From Neorhizobium galegae (lineage in GTDB: Bacteria; Pseudomonadota; Alphaproteobacteria; Rhizobiales; Rhizobiaceae): a stretch of DNA of 64,000 nt. Shown here piece after piece: positions 17,726 through 26,315 of the stretch (within the stretch, counting starts at the first letter, position 1; every line of letters starts with the position of its first letter). The notes below the pieces were generated by a model. It did no database searches and had not been told where the DNA came from. It worked only from the letters and a program-made list of their open reading frames with translations. The position numbers and the translations under genes are program-made. The stretch is taken from contig NZ_CP090096.1 of NCBI RefSeq assembly GCF_021391675.1, positions 124,001-188,000 of the forward strand, read 5' to 3'.

Positions 17726-18679
17726 TCACGAATGCGCGGCACCTGCCGCTCCGAGCCGCGCGATGCGGCCGTCCAGTTCCTCTAGCCGACGGCCGAAGCC
17801 GAGATTGTCCGGCTGATACGTCATGGCGTCGGCAAGCATTGCCCGCGCCGTCACAAGTTCACCGTCGCGAATATGGCGGTTGGCCCGATGGTAGAGGAAG
17901 TTTGCCTGCTGGAGAGGAGAGAAATCCGGGCCGAAGCGCGCGTGAAACCTGTCGGCCCAGGCCCGATGCCGAGCAATCGCCGTCATGGCGATCTGATAGG
18001 GCCGCATTGGCGCGGTCACGCGCGCTGCGCGGGCGAGACCGCGCAGACCCGGAAGATCGTCTCTGCGGCAGGCCTCGATCAGCGACAGCGCGCGCGCCGT
18101 CCCGGTAAAGGCGCGAACGGTGCCATGGCCGGTCATATGGACAGGCACCAGTTGGGTCCCTTCCTGCAGCGCCGCGATCCGAACCGCGTGCTGGTGATCG
18201 ACGATGTGAAACGGATCGAAGAACAGATAGGCCCGGCCTGCCGCGTGATCAGGCGCGATCCCCATATTGGCATGGAGATCGGAGGAGAAATGGCACGCAA
18301 ACCTGCCGTCGAAGGGAACGGCCTTCGGATCGATCGAGACTTGCGGGCAGAAGGCGACGGCGACTGTGGCGTTGAAGCGCCTCCGATAGCGCAATGCCGC
18401 ATAGCCGCCCTGCGAATGCCCGTAGAGGATCCGCTCCGGTGCTGCGCGAAGAATGGGCGCGGCTGCCTCGACGGCCGTGACGACGCTCGCCGCCGGAAAC
18501 CAGTTCGGCCGCCGGCTGATGAAGCCGAGCGCCGAAATACCGGCCTTCTCGCACAATCGCTGCCCCCAGAAACGACTGCCGTTCGCCCTCATGTCCATTT
18601 CGTTAAATGTGATGAGAAGATAGGGAGACGACCCGGAATGATGTATCACCTCTAAGTTTTCATCTGAAAATATGATCAT
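17726..18679 (-). CDS. Alpha/beta-hydrolase-like protein with TPR-like tail, EPS-linked
   Basis: 317 residues. The nucleophile elbow GHSQGG (Ser at about residue 93) is preceded by LLITFNEMDMRANGSRFWGQ and a helix containing VVTAVEAAAPILRAAPERILY, as in the alpha/beta-hydrolase fold. VHMTGHGTV (about 180-188) may supply the catalytic His. The last 120 residues are helical and end with a TPR-like stretch (NFLYHRANRHIRDGELVTARAML). It could be an esterase trimming acyl groups from EPS, or an uptake/sensing protein; substrate unknown. A putative WggR-type operator sits 33 bp upstream of its start, tying it to the EPS regulon although it faces the other genes. Confidence 0.7.
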   Translation of the reverse strand: MIIFSDENLEVIHHSGSSPYLLITFNEMDMRANGSRFWGQRLCEKAGISALGFISRRPNWFPAASVVTAVEAAAPILRAAPERILYGHSQGGYAALRYRRRFNATVAVAFCPQVSIDPKAVPFDGRFACHFSSDLHANMGIAPDHAAGRAYLFFDPFHIVDHQHAVRIAALQEGTQLVPVHMTGHGTVRAFTGTARALSLIEACRRDDLPGLRGLARAARVTAPMRPYQIAMTAIARHRAWADRFHARFGPDFSPLQQANFLYHRANRHIRDGELVTARAMLADAMTYQPDNLGFGRRLEELDGRIARLGAAGAAHS

Positions 18680-19059
18680 ACGGCCACCATCAAGAATTTA
18701 CGGAATAAAGTAATTCAATTTTTGAACTATATTTGTTCCGATATGTAATCATGCGTAAAATGTTGCTTAACATCAATGACAGATTTACACGCACAATAGG
18801 AATACATGTTTCTTGATATCCTAAATTTGGCTAAACCAATTTTATCCGACTCGGAAAAGCACGAATCGCCCCCTGCATTCACGGAAGGATGTTTCTCGCC
18901 TGCATGCGTTACCAGGAGAAAATAGAGACTGGCCTCGCTGCAACCGCACAAAAACGGAAGAAGGCTCTTTGGAGATGTTCTCACGAATGATCCGGTGACT
19001 GCGGCCAGACGTCTCCATCACGTGGTTGAGTTGATCTAGCATCTGAATGCGAGGAAGGC
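18680..19059. other. Intergenic region between hydrolase and rfbC genes
   Basis: 380 bp, noticeably AT-rich in its left half. It must hold the promoters for the leftward hydrolase gene and the rightward rhamnose genes. Apart from operator site 4 I see no gene: the short frames here have no plausible ribosome site and no recognisable protein. Confidence 0.5.
18712..18728. promoter_or_regulatory. Putative WggR-type operator, site 4
   Basis: AATTCAATTTTTGAACT contains an exact TTCAA-N3-TTGAA core. It lies 33 bp upstream of the minus-strand hydrolase start codon, a distance compatible with control of that promoter. Confidence 0.6.
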
Positions 19060-19632
19060 ATGCAATTTGAACGAACGAAAATCGGCGACGTCGTGCTGGT
19101 GACGCCGAGAAAATTCGGAGACCATCGCGGATACTTTTCAGAGACTTTTCGTTCTGACGTCTTTGGTCAAAACATCGGTGCGTTCAATTTCGTCCAAGAC
19201 AACCAGTCGCATTCAGTAGAAGCCGGAACGGTTAGAGGACTGCACTACCAGATTGAACCTCACGCCCAAGGAAAGCTGGTCCGGTGCATCGCTGGTTCCA
19301 TCCTCGACGTCGCAGTCGATATCCGGAGAGGCTCACCAACTTTTGGACAATATGTCCAAGCGGAACTGACCGCCGAGAACGGTTGCCAAGTCTGGATTCC
19401 CGCAGGGTTTGCGCATGGGTTCTGCACTCTCCAGCCCAACAGCATCATCTCCTACAAGGTAACGGACTACTACAGCCGCGACCATGACCGTGGAATATTA
19501 TGGAACGACCCGGAGCTCAATATCAGGTGGCCGGTAACGGCAGAAAGCGCCGTGCTTTCGGAGAGAGATAGGACGCAACCACTTCTCGCCGAGCTTGAGA
19601 CGACTTCTTTCACAATAGCGAGTGGCGGCTAG
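19060..19632 (+). CDS. rfbC: dTDP-4-dehydrorhamnose 3,5-epimerase (RmlC)
   Basis: A 190-residue cupin epimerase, third step of dTDP-L-rhamnose synthesis. It has FGDHRGYFSETFR near the N-terminus, QDNQSHSVEAGTVRGLHYQ (catalytic His in GLHYQ, about residue 67), GSILDVAVDIRRGSPTFGQ, the active-site GFAHGF (about 118-123) and YKVTDYYSRDHDRGILWNDP. Length matches the family. It is the first of three consecutive rhamnose genes; the next gene starts 10 bases after its stop. Rhamnose (or a related deoxysugar) is therefore a likely component of the polysaccharide or LPS. Confidence 0.95.
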   Translation: MQFERTKIGDVVLVTPRKFGDHRGYFSETFRSDVFGQNIGAFNFVQDNQSHSVEAGTVRGLHYQIEPHAQGKLVRCIAGSILDVAVDIRRGSPTFGQYVQAELTAENGCQVWIPAGFAHGFCTLQPNSIISYKVTDYYSRDHDRGILWNDPELNIRWPVTAESAVLSERDRTQPLLAELETTSFTIASGG

Positions 19633-19642
19633 GAGACGAATA

Positions 19643-20572
19643 ATGGCGCGGCGGTATGTGGTCACCGGACGTGGCGGACAGGTCGCGCGGTCTCTGATCG
19701 AGCGTGTCGAGCGCTACAGCGAGATAAAAATTATCCCGCTAGCACGACCCGATCTCGACCTTGCCGATATCGGAACGATCGAAAAAGCTCTTGTGGAAGC
19801 GAGACCTGAATTGATCATTTCCGCTGCCGCCTATACCGCCGTCGACCAAGCGGAAAACGACCCAGCCAAAGCTTTTCTCGTCAACGGCGCGGCTATAAAT
19901 GAGATCGGTCGCGTCGCGACCAAGCTTAACGTGCCGATTATTCACTTGTCGACGGACTATGTCTTCAGCGGCAATAAGACTTCGCCTTATCATGAGAGCG
20001 ACCCAGTCGCGCCCCTCTGTGTTTATGGTCAATCGAAGCTTGAGGGCGAACGTCGTCTCATCGCATCGGGGGCAGATTACGTCATCCTCAGGACCGCGTG
20101 GGTCTACAGCCCCTTTAACAAGAACTTTTTGCGCACGATGTTACATCTTGCCGGAAGTCGTGACGAACTCAATGTCGTCGCCGATCAATACGGCAATCCA
20201 ACATCTGCACTCGATATCGCCGATGCCGTATTAACGGTTGCCGGCAATTTGCTGTCGTCACCGGACGGGCGCCTGCGCGGCATATTCCACATGGCGGGAA
20301 GCGGGGAGGCCAGCTGGGCAGACTTTGCTTCCGAAATATTCCGCATATCTGTCGAGATGGGGGGCCCGTCTGCGATCGTCCATCCGATCCCTACTGCGCA
20401 ATATCCGACACCGGCTCGCAGGCCAAACAATTCGAGGTTGGATTGCAGCAAACTCGAACGGATTCACGGTGTTCGTCTGCCAAACTGGAAAATCGCTACT
20501 GCGACTACGTTGCAACGGCTCTTGGCCGGCGATGCGCCGGAAAAACAGGCCGGCATGGAAAAGGCATTTTGA
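19643..20572 (+). CDS. rfbD: dTDP-4-dehydrorhamnose reductase (RmlD)
   Basis: A 309-residue NADPH-dependent short-chain reductase, last step of dTDP-L-rhamnose synthesis. The N-terminal nucleotide motif is TGRGGQVA, followed by ISAAAYTAVDQAE, LSTDYVFSG and the catalytic Y-x3-K in VYGQSKLEGE (about residues 128-132). The C-terminal substrate region reads RPNNSRLDCSKL. The ATG with AGGAGA seven bases upstream is chosen over a GTG at 19622 inside the preceding gene. It lies between rfbC and rfbA in one operon. Confidence 0.95.
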   Translation: MARRYVVTGRGGQVARSLIERVERYSEIKIIPLARPDLDLADIGTIEKALVEARPELIISAAAYTAVDQAENDPAKAFLVNGAAINEIGRVATKLNVPIIHLSTDYVFSGNKTSPYHESDPVAPLCVYGQSKLEGERRLIASGADYVILRTAWVYSPFNKNFLRTMLHLAGSRDELNVVADQYGNPTSALDIADAVLTVAGNLLSSPDGRLRGIFHMAGSGEASWADFASEIFRISVEMGGPSAIVHPIPTAQYPTPARRPNNSRLDCSKLERIHGVRLPNWKIATATTLQRLLAGDAPEKQAGMEKAF

Positions 20573-20584
20573 GGAGAATTGTCG

Positions 20585-21448
20585 ATGAAGGGTATCATTC
20601 TGGCTGGCGGCAACGGGACGCGTCTGCATCCGATGACACTCGTCACGTCGAAACAGTTAATGCCCGTCTATGACAAGCCGATGATCTATTATCCACTCTC
20701 AACGTTAATGCTGGCCGGAATACGCGATATCCTCATCATATCCACTCCGCATGATCTGCCCGATTTTCGCGGCCTGTTAGGTGACGGTTCGGCTTGGGGA
20801 ATTTCACTCTCCTACGCGGAACAGCCGTCACCTGCAGGCCTTGCTCAAGCTTACATCATCGGTGCCGATTTTGTCGGATCGGATCGGTCCTGCCTCATCC
20901 TCGGTGATAACATTTTCTACGGCCATGGCATCACGGAGCTTTTTGAAAGCGCTGCCGCGCGTGACGATGGCGCGACAGTGTTCGCCTATCATGTCCACGA
21001 TCCGGAACGTTATGGCGTTGTGGAGTTCGACAAGGCAATGAAGGCGATCTCGATCGTCGAGAAGCCGACAGTCCCGAAATCCAATTGGGCAGTTACCGGA
21101 CTCTATTTTTACGACAAGGACGTGGTTGACATTGCCGCAAACCTCAAGCCGTCGCTGCGCGGTGAACTGGAGATCACCGATGTCAACCGAGTATATCTCG
21201 AACGCGGCAAGTTGAACGTCGAACAAATGGGCCGCGGTTTTGCTTGGCTCGACACCGGGACACCCGAGAGTTTGTTGGAAGCAGGGAATTTTGTCGGCAC
21301 TCTGCAGAAGCGGCAGGGCATCAAAATCAACAGCCCTGAGGAGGTCGCCTGGCGCCGGGGCTTTATAGATGACAAGCAACTGGAGGCCGTTGGCAAGAAG
21401 CTGGGCAAAAGCGAATATGGCAGATATCTACAAACGCTTTGCACCTAA
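20585..21448 (+). CDS. rfbA: Glucose-1-phosphate thymidylyltransferase (RmlA)
   Basis: A 287-residue nucleotidyltransferase making dTDP-glucose, first step of the rhamnose pathway. The signature [11 protein letters not shown] opens the protein (residues 8-18), then [51 protein letters not shown] and [24 protein letters not shown] eight bases upstream supports the ATG. It closes the C-D-A set; dTDP-glucose 4,6-dehydratase (rfbB), which would complete the pathway, is not in the window. Confidence 0.95.
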   Translation: MKGIILAGGNGTRLHPMTLVTSKQLMPVYDKPMIYYPLSTLMLAGIRDILIISTPHDLPDFRGLLGDGSAWGISLSYAEQPSPAGLAQAYIIGADFVGSDRSCLILGDNIFYGHGITELFESAAARDDGATVFAYHVHDPERYGVVEFDKAMKAISIVEKPTVPKSNWAVTGLYFYDKDVVDIAANLKPSLRGELEITDVNRVYLERGKLNVEQMGRGFAWLDTGTPESLLEAGNFVGTLQKRQGIKINSPEEVAWRRGFIDDKQLEAVGKKLGKSEYGRYLQTLCT

Positions 21449-21593
21449 GTTCAAGACCAGATCCTGTTGACAAGTATGGCAGCCATATTTTGGCGGCCGC
21501 TACGGGCGCCGCGAAACACCCGGCGGCAACAGAACCTATCAGTCTACGACACATCGCCAGCCATCGATCGGGATCGCGAGCAAGATCAAAACC

Positions 21594-23225
21594 TCAACGG
21601 GCCACTTTGTACCCTACCTTCTCCCTGTCCCAGGTCGTGTTCGTCACGCCTCTCTCGATCAATTTGAATTTCTGAACTTTGCCGTTCTCCGTCAGCGGCA
21701 GCGCCTCAATGAAATCCATGAAGCGCGGCACGGAGAAATAGCTCATCCGGGGCTGACAGAAGTCGAGCAACTCCGAGGCACTGAGACCGAAGCCGTTTTT
21801 GAGCACGATCGATGCCATCACCTCATCTTCCGCCAGTTCCGATCGGACAGGAAAGACCGCCGCATTTTCGACGCTCGGGTGGGAAATCAGCACCTGCTCC
21901 ACCTCAAAGGATGAGATGTTTTCCCCTCGCCTGCGGATGGCATCTTTCATGCGGTCCAGAAACTGAACGTAACCGTCCGCATCCCTGGTGACGCGATCAC
22001 CCGTATGGAACCAAAGGTTCCGCCAGGCTTCGACGGTCTTTTCAGACATACCGAAATAGCCGGTCGCGATGGAAAACGGCTCCGCCGCGCGTACCACCAG
22101 TTCTCCGGGCGTGCCATCCGGCACCTGGTTGTCGTTCTCGTCGAACACCGCAATCTCGAAGCCGGGTCGGGCTTTTCCCATCGTTCCAGACTTTTGGTCA
22201 TGCAGCAGCGCGCCGACGACAAAATTCGTCTCCGTCGATCCATAACCATCGAGCAGTGCCACGCCGGAGCGTTCCGTGAAAGGGGCATGGAACTGAGGCG
22301 GAACGCCGGGCGCGAGCGCAATACGCGTCTTGTGCTGCTTTTCGGCATCGGTTGCATCTTTCGACAGAAGGATCGGCACCATCGCGCCGAGGAGATAGGT
22401 GACCGTTGCTCCGTGCGCGGCAAGGGTCGTCCAGAAGCGTGACGCGGAGAAGCGGGTGTCGATTACCAACGATGCGCCGGTCAGAAGGGCCTGGAAGAAT
22501 GTGTTCAGCGCGTTGGTGTGAAAAAGCGGAAGGCAGGTGAGCAGGACATCGTCGTCCGCAACGCCGAGAAGTGCCGCCGTGTGCACACCCCACCAGAAAT
22601 ATTGCGCGTGGGGGCAGCACACGCCTTTCGAAAGACCGGTGGTACCGGACGTATAGAGGATCGCCATCGTGTCGGAAGGCCGGCTTGGGTGAGCCGCCAT
22701 ATCGCCCTTCATTTCAGGGACCTGATGGTGCGGCCAGCGAAGGGCAAGATCGTCCGGCACGTCGCCTACGGTCCAGATCTGTTCGAGAGGCAGCGGCGCA
22801 TCCTCGATGGTTGCCAGGGCACCGAGAAGATTGCCCTCGACTAGGGCGAGTTTGGCACCGCTGTCCTTCAGAATATGCGCGAGCTGAGCCCCGCGGGAGG
22901 CTGTATTGATGGGGACCGCAACGGCACCGCACCAGGCGCAGCCGAGCAGGATCTGAAGAAATTCGAGCCTGTTGGAGCAGATGATGGCGACCGTGTCGCC
23001 GGCTTTGACACCTGCTGCGCGAAGCGTGTTTCCAGCCGCTGCCGCAAGCTCCTTCGCCGCGGAAAAACTGAGCGTCCTGTCGTCGATTTTAACCAGCGGC
23101 CGGTCGCCATGACGTTCGGCCTGAAGAGAAATCATCTGGGGGAATGTCCGCATTGACGGACTGAACGTCTCCGCCAGCCGAAAGACCTTCGCCTCTCGAG
23201 ATAATTCGATCTGATGTGCGTTCAT
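21594..23225 (-). CDS. AMP-forming acyl-CoA synthetase, CaiC-like
   Basis: A 543-residue adenylate-forming enzyme that activates a carboxylic acid with ATP and CoA. The ATP-binding P-loop is ILYTSGTTGLSKGV (about residues 188-201), then LPLFHTNAL, the adenine motif DGYGSTETN, the hinge region WFHTGDRVTRDADGYVQFLDRMKDAIRRRG (given as a region) and the terminal catalytic Lys in LTENGKVQKFKL. The subgroup looks like crotonobetaine/carnitine-CoA ligase. It is the last gene of the importer operon, 20 bp after the ATPase gene, which suggests that the imported compound or a breakdown product is a carboxylic acid. Confidence 0.88.
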   Translation of the reverse strand: MNAHQIELSREAKVFRLAETFSPSMRTFPQMISLQAERHGDRPLVKIDDRTLSFSAAKELAAAAGNTLRAAGVKAGDTVAIICSNRLEFLQILLGCAWCGAVAVPINTASRGAQLAHILKDSGAKLALVEGNLLGALATIEDAPLPLEQIWTVGDVPDDLALRWPHHQVPEMKGDMAAHPSRPSDTMAILYTSGTTGLSKGVCCPHAQYFWWGVHTAALLGVADDDVLLTCLPLFHTNALNTFFQALLTGASLVIDTRFSASRFWTTLAAHGATVTYLLGAMVPILLSKDATDAEKQHKTRIALAPGVPPQFHAPFTERSGVALLDGYGSTETNFVVGALLHDQKSGTMGKARPGFEIAVFDENDNQVPDGTPGELVVRAAEPFSIATGYFGMSEKTVEAWRNLWFHTGDRVTRDADGYVQFLDRMKDAIRRRGENISSFEVEQVLISHPSVENAAVFPVRSELAEDEVMASIVLKNGFGLSASELLDFCQPRMSYFSVPRFMDFIEALPLTENGKVQKFKLIERGVTNTTWDREKVGYKVAR

Positions 23226-23245
23226 TATTGTTCGCCGCCTGCCCC

Positions 23246-24304
23246 TCAGTTTATCCGCTGTTCGCTCTGCTGGTCGAAGAGATGGACCTTCCGGGGATCG
23301 AATTTGACGCGAAGAACATCTCCTGGCCGCGTCGCAAATCGCTCCCGGAAAACACCGATGACCCGCTGTCCGGATATGTGGCCGACGACATGCGTTTCGG
23401 CGCCTGTCGGCTCGATGACCTCGACGACGAGAGGCAGGCCATCGTCATCGGTAACGGCCAGGTTTTCGGGGCGGATGCCGTAAATCACCTGCCGCCCTTC
23501 GCTGGCAGAGGCCGGAAGATCCGAAACCGGAAGCGAGACATCGCCGACCCAGACCGCGCCCGCGGCATATCTGCCTGACAGGAAGTTCATCCCCGGCGAA
23601 CCGATGAAACCAGCAACGAAGAGATTGGCCGGCCGATCGTAGAGAGCAAGGGGAGAACCGACCTGCTCGACGAAACCGTCCCGCATCACCACGATCTTGT
23701 CTGCCATGGTCATGGCTTCGATCTGGTCGTGCGTCACGTAGACCATGGTGCTTCCCAGCCTCTGGTGCAGCGCCTTGATCTCGCCGCGCATGACGACCCG
23801 CAGCTTGGCGTCCAGATTGGACAGCGGCTCGTCGAACAGGAAGACCTGCGGATTGCGCACGATCGCCCGACCCATGGCAACGCGCTGCCGCTGGCCACCC
23901 GACAATTGCCGCGGATAACGCTCGAGCAGAGGTTCGAGGTTGAGAATCTTGGCGGCCTTTTCGACCTGGGTGCGGATCTCCGCCTTGGCGTTGCCGCGCA
24001 TCTGCAAGGAGAAACCCATGTTCTGGGCAACCGTCATGTGCGGATAGAGCGCGTAGCTCTGGAAGACCATCGCGATGTCCCGGTCCTTCGGGGACATGTC
24101 GTTGACGATGGTCGATCCGATATGCACCTGGCCGTCGCTGATTTCCTCCAGCCCGGCAATCATCCGCAGCAGTGTCGACTTTCCACATCCCGACGGTCCG
24201 ACCAGAACCACGAACTCGCCGTCATCGATATCGACGTTCACGCCATGAATGACCTGGGTCTGATTATAGATCTTTCTGACATCGCGGAGATTTACGTTGG
24301 CCAT
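23246..24304 (-). CDS. ABC importer ATPase, UgpC/MsmK/AglK type
   Basis: A 352-residue ATPase of the carbohydrate CUT1 group. Walker [10 protein letters not shown] (about residues 36-44), signature [17 protein letters not shown] (about 135-151), Walker [17 protein letters not shown] and the switch His in [14 protein letters not shown]. The C-terminal TOBE-like regulatory region (from about 240) contains [10 protein letters not shown]. It powers the two permeases encoded upstream and is separated from them by 86 bp. This ATPase type is often shared between several importers, so the energising partner need not be exclusive. Confidence 0.93.
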   Translation of the reverse strand: MANVNLRDVRKIYNQTQVIHGVNVDIDDGEFVVLVGPSGCGKSTLLRMIAGLEEISDGQVHIGSTIVNDMSPKDRDIAMVFQSYALYPHMTVAQNMGFSLQMRGNAKAEIRTQVEKAAKILNLEPLLERYPRQLSGGQRQRVAMGRAIVRNPQVFLFDEPLSNLDAKLRVVMRGEIKALHQRLGSTMVYVTHDQIEAMTMADKIVVMRDGFVEQVGSPLALYDRPANLFVAGFIGSPGMNFLSGRYAAGAVWVGDVSLPVSDLPASASEGRQVIYGIRPENLAVTDDDGLPLVVEVIEPTGAETHVVGHISGQRVIGVFRERFATRPGDVLRVKFDPRKVHLFDQQSEQRIN

Positions 24305-24390
24305 GCTTCCATTCCTCGTTGCGTGCGCCGACTGTCCCGTCGGGCGCAGCGGCTGCCATCCGCTCTAGGCGGATCGCAAGCCGTTGATGG

Positions 24391-25281
24391 TTATCCTTTG
24401 ACAGCGCCGCCGAGCACGCCGCGGACGAAATATTTCTGAAGGGTGACGATCAGGACCAAAGGCACGATCACCGAGATGAAGGTCGCGGCGGTGAGCGTGT
24501 TGAGGCCACCCGCATTGGTCTGTGCCAGGCTTGCGACCTGCACCGTCAGCGGCGAGAGCGAGCCGGACCCCAGGAAGATCAGCGGGATCAGCAGGTGGTT
24601 CCAGGCGATCATGAACTGCAGGATCGCCAGCGATGCGAGAACGGCTCCCGACAGCGGCAGGATGATCTGGAAGAATATCCGGGGCTCGGAAGCGCCGTCG
24701 ATGCGTGCGGCTTCCACGAGGTCGGATGGAATGCTGGCGAAGAAGCCGTAAAGGAGAAAGATCCCGAACGGCACCGTCAACCCCATCTCAATGATCCACA
24801 CCGGGATGAAGGTTCCGGTAAGGCCGAGCGCGAGAAAGAATTTCAGCATCGGCACCAGAACGAGCTGGGGCGGAAGCACCTGGAAACCGACCATGGCGAG
24901 GAACAAGGCGATGCGCCCGCGAAACCGCATCCGGGCGAGCGCAAACGCACCGATCGCGGAAAAGAGCACGGTGCCCAGGACGGTCGGGACCGTCAGGACG
25001 ATCGAGTTCACGACGCTTCGGCCAACGCCGGTCAAGTACATCGCTTCGACATAGTTCGACAGCACTGGCCGCCACTCGATGAAGGCGTGCCACCACCCGG
25101 TTCGCGACGAGTCGCTTTCCGATCGGAACGTCGTCACGAAAAGCGACAGGACGGGCGTGAACCAGACCAGACAAAGCAGGAAGACCGTGGTGTGCAGCGC
25201 TACACCTTTCAGCCGGGTTCCGAGCTTGGACGTGGATTGCATCGGTGCGGACGTGGCTCTGTGGCTTTCGATTGCGGACAT
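24391..25281 (-). CDS. ABC importer permease, MalG/AglG-like
   Basis: A 296-residue inner-membrane permease with six predicted helices. The EAA loop reads ASIPSDLVEAARIDGASEPRIFF (about residues 185-207), contacting the ATPase. A cytoplasmic N-terminus of about 28 residues precedes the first helix (ALHTTVFLLCLVWFTPVL). The ATG at 25281 has GGAGGAG upstream and starts three bases before the stop of the partner permease gene; the longer frame extending to 25662 lies inside that gene and was rejected. It pairs with the upstream permease to form the channel. Confidence 0.92.
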   Translation of the reverse strand: MSAIESHRATSAPMQSTSKLGTRLKGVALHTTVFLLCLVWFTPVLSLFVTTFRSESDSSRTGWWHAFIEWRPVLSNYVEAMYLTGVGRSVVNSIVLTVPTVLGTVLFSAIGAFALARMRFRGRIALFLAMVGFQVLPPQLVLVPMLKFFLALGLTGTFIPVWIIEMGLTVPFGIFLLYGFFASIPSDLVEAARIDGASEPRIFFQIILPLSGAVLASLAILQFMIAWNHLLIPLIFLGSGSLSPLTVQVASLAQTNAGGLNTLTAATFISVIVPLVLIVTLQKYFVRGVLGGAVKG

Positions 25282-25283
25282 CG

Positions 25284-26252
25284 TCACTCTCCTCCCCCCG
25301 ACTTGATCTGCTTGATATTCATAAAGATCACGGGGGACGCCAGGATGAGGAGCAGGACTGCGATGGCGCTGGCCGTTCCGAGATTCTGCTTCACGAAGAG
25401 CTCCGTATACATTCTGTTGGCGATCACATCGGTGCCAAAGGAGCCGTTGGTCATGACGTAGACGATGTCGAACACTTTGAGGGAAAAGATCGCCTGGGTC
25501 GTCAGGACCACGAGGATCGTCGGCCACAGCGAGGGTAGCGTCACGAACCGGAAGATCGCCCACTCCCCCGCCCCGTCTATGCGGGCCGCTTCGACCAGCT
25601 CTCGCGGGATGTTCTTGACGCCAGCCGAGAGGATCAGCGTGGCGACGCCGATGCTCATCCAAACAGCGACGAAGATCAGCGCGTAGTTGTTGACGTTGCG
25701 GTCTATCAGCCAGGCGATCGGCATGCGGCCGGTGACCGCAGTCCAGATGGCGTTGAGCGTACCGGTCTGGGGCTGCATCGGCGGCTCATAGGTGTACATC
25801 ATCTTCCAGATCACGGCACCGGCCACAAAGGACATCGCCGTGGGTAGGATCAGGAAGGTTCTGGCGATGCGCTCGTACTTGACCCGGTCCAGCATGATGG
25901 CGGCAGAAAGCGCAAGCACGGCTGTCAGCAGCGGAAAGACGACGATCCAGAGGACATTGTTGACCAGAACGGGCCGCATCGCGCTCCCGAATGCCCAGAC
26001 GAAGTTGCTGAATCCGACCCATTTGCTGGCCGTGGCATCGCGAAAACTGAAAACGATCGATGCGGCGAGCGGATAGGCGATGACAAGCCCGACCAGAGCA
26101 AGGACAGGCGAGAGCCAGATCCATGGCCGCAGGCTGCTCTGGCGCTTCTGCGGAAACCTCCTGATAGCCAGTTCGCCCGGCAGGATGATGGCGAGGACGA
26201 CCGCGGGCATTGCGAGAAGCCCGAGGACAAGTTGCAGGATCTGACTAGTCAT
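25284..26252 (-). CDS. ABC importer permease, MalF/AglF-like
   Basis: A 322-residue permease. An extra N-terminal helix (LVLGLLAMPAVVLAIILPGEL) precedes the usual six. The EAA loop IPRELVEAARIDGAGEWAIF is at about residues 221-240, and the C-terminus has VYVMTNGSFGTDVIANRMY. The extended N-terminus and sequence style fit the alpha-glucoside AglF group. It forms the translocation pore with the next permease and lies 63 bp downstream of the binding-protein gene. Confidence 0.92.
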   Translation of the reverse strand: MTSQILQLVLGLLAMPAVVLAIILPGELAIRRFPQKRQSSLRPWIWLSPVLALVGLVIAYPLAASIVFSFRDATASKWVGFSNFVWAFGSAMRPVLVNNVLWIVVFPLLTAVLALSAAIMLDRVKYERIARTFLILPTAMSFVAGAVIWKMMYTYEPPMQPQTGTLNAIWTAVTGRMPIAWLIDRNVNNYALIFVAVWMSIGVATLILSAGVKNIPRELVEAARIDGAGEWAIFRFVTLPSLWPTILVVLTTQAIFSLKVFDIVYVMTNGSFGTDVIANRMYTELFVKQNLGTASAIAVLLLILASPVIFMNIKQIKSGGGE

Positions 26253-26274
26253 GGCGCTTGTTCCGTCTTGTGCC

Positions 26275-26297
26275 GAGAGCGACCTCAGGCCGCTCCC
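26275..26297 (-). other. Stem-loop between binding-protein and permease genes
   Basis: On the minus strand GGGAGCGGCC and GGTCGCTCTC pair, allowing G-U, across a TGAG loop. No T-run follows. Such structures after binding-protein genes often stabilise the upstream mRNA and limit expression of the permeases; that role is inferred. Confidence 0.4.
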
Positions 26298-26315
26298 GGG
26301 AATTGATCGTCCGAC

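Noticed and set aside
18727-19042. Short minus-strand frames between the hydrolase and rfbC genes
   Set aside because: No ribosome sites, no recognisable protein pattern, overlapping frames in AT-rich DNA.
24391-25662. 423-residue reading of the second permease
   Set aside because: The first 127 residues are an out-of-frame, low-hydrophobicity translation of the upstream permease gene; the ATG at 25281 has a strong ribosome site.
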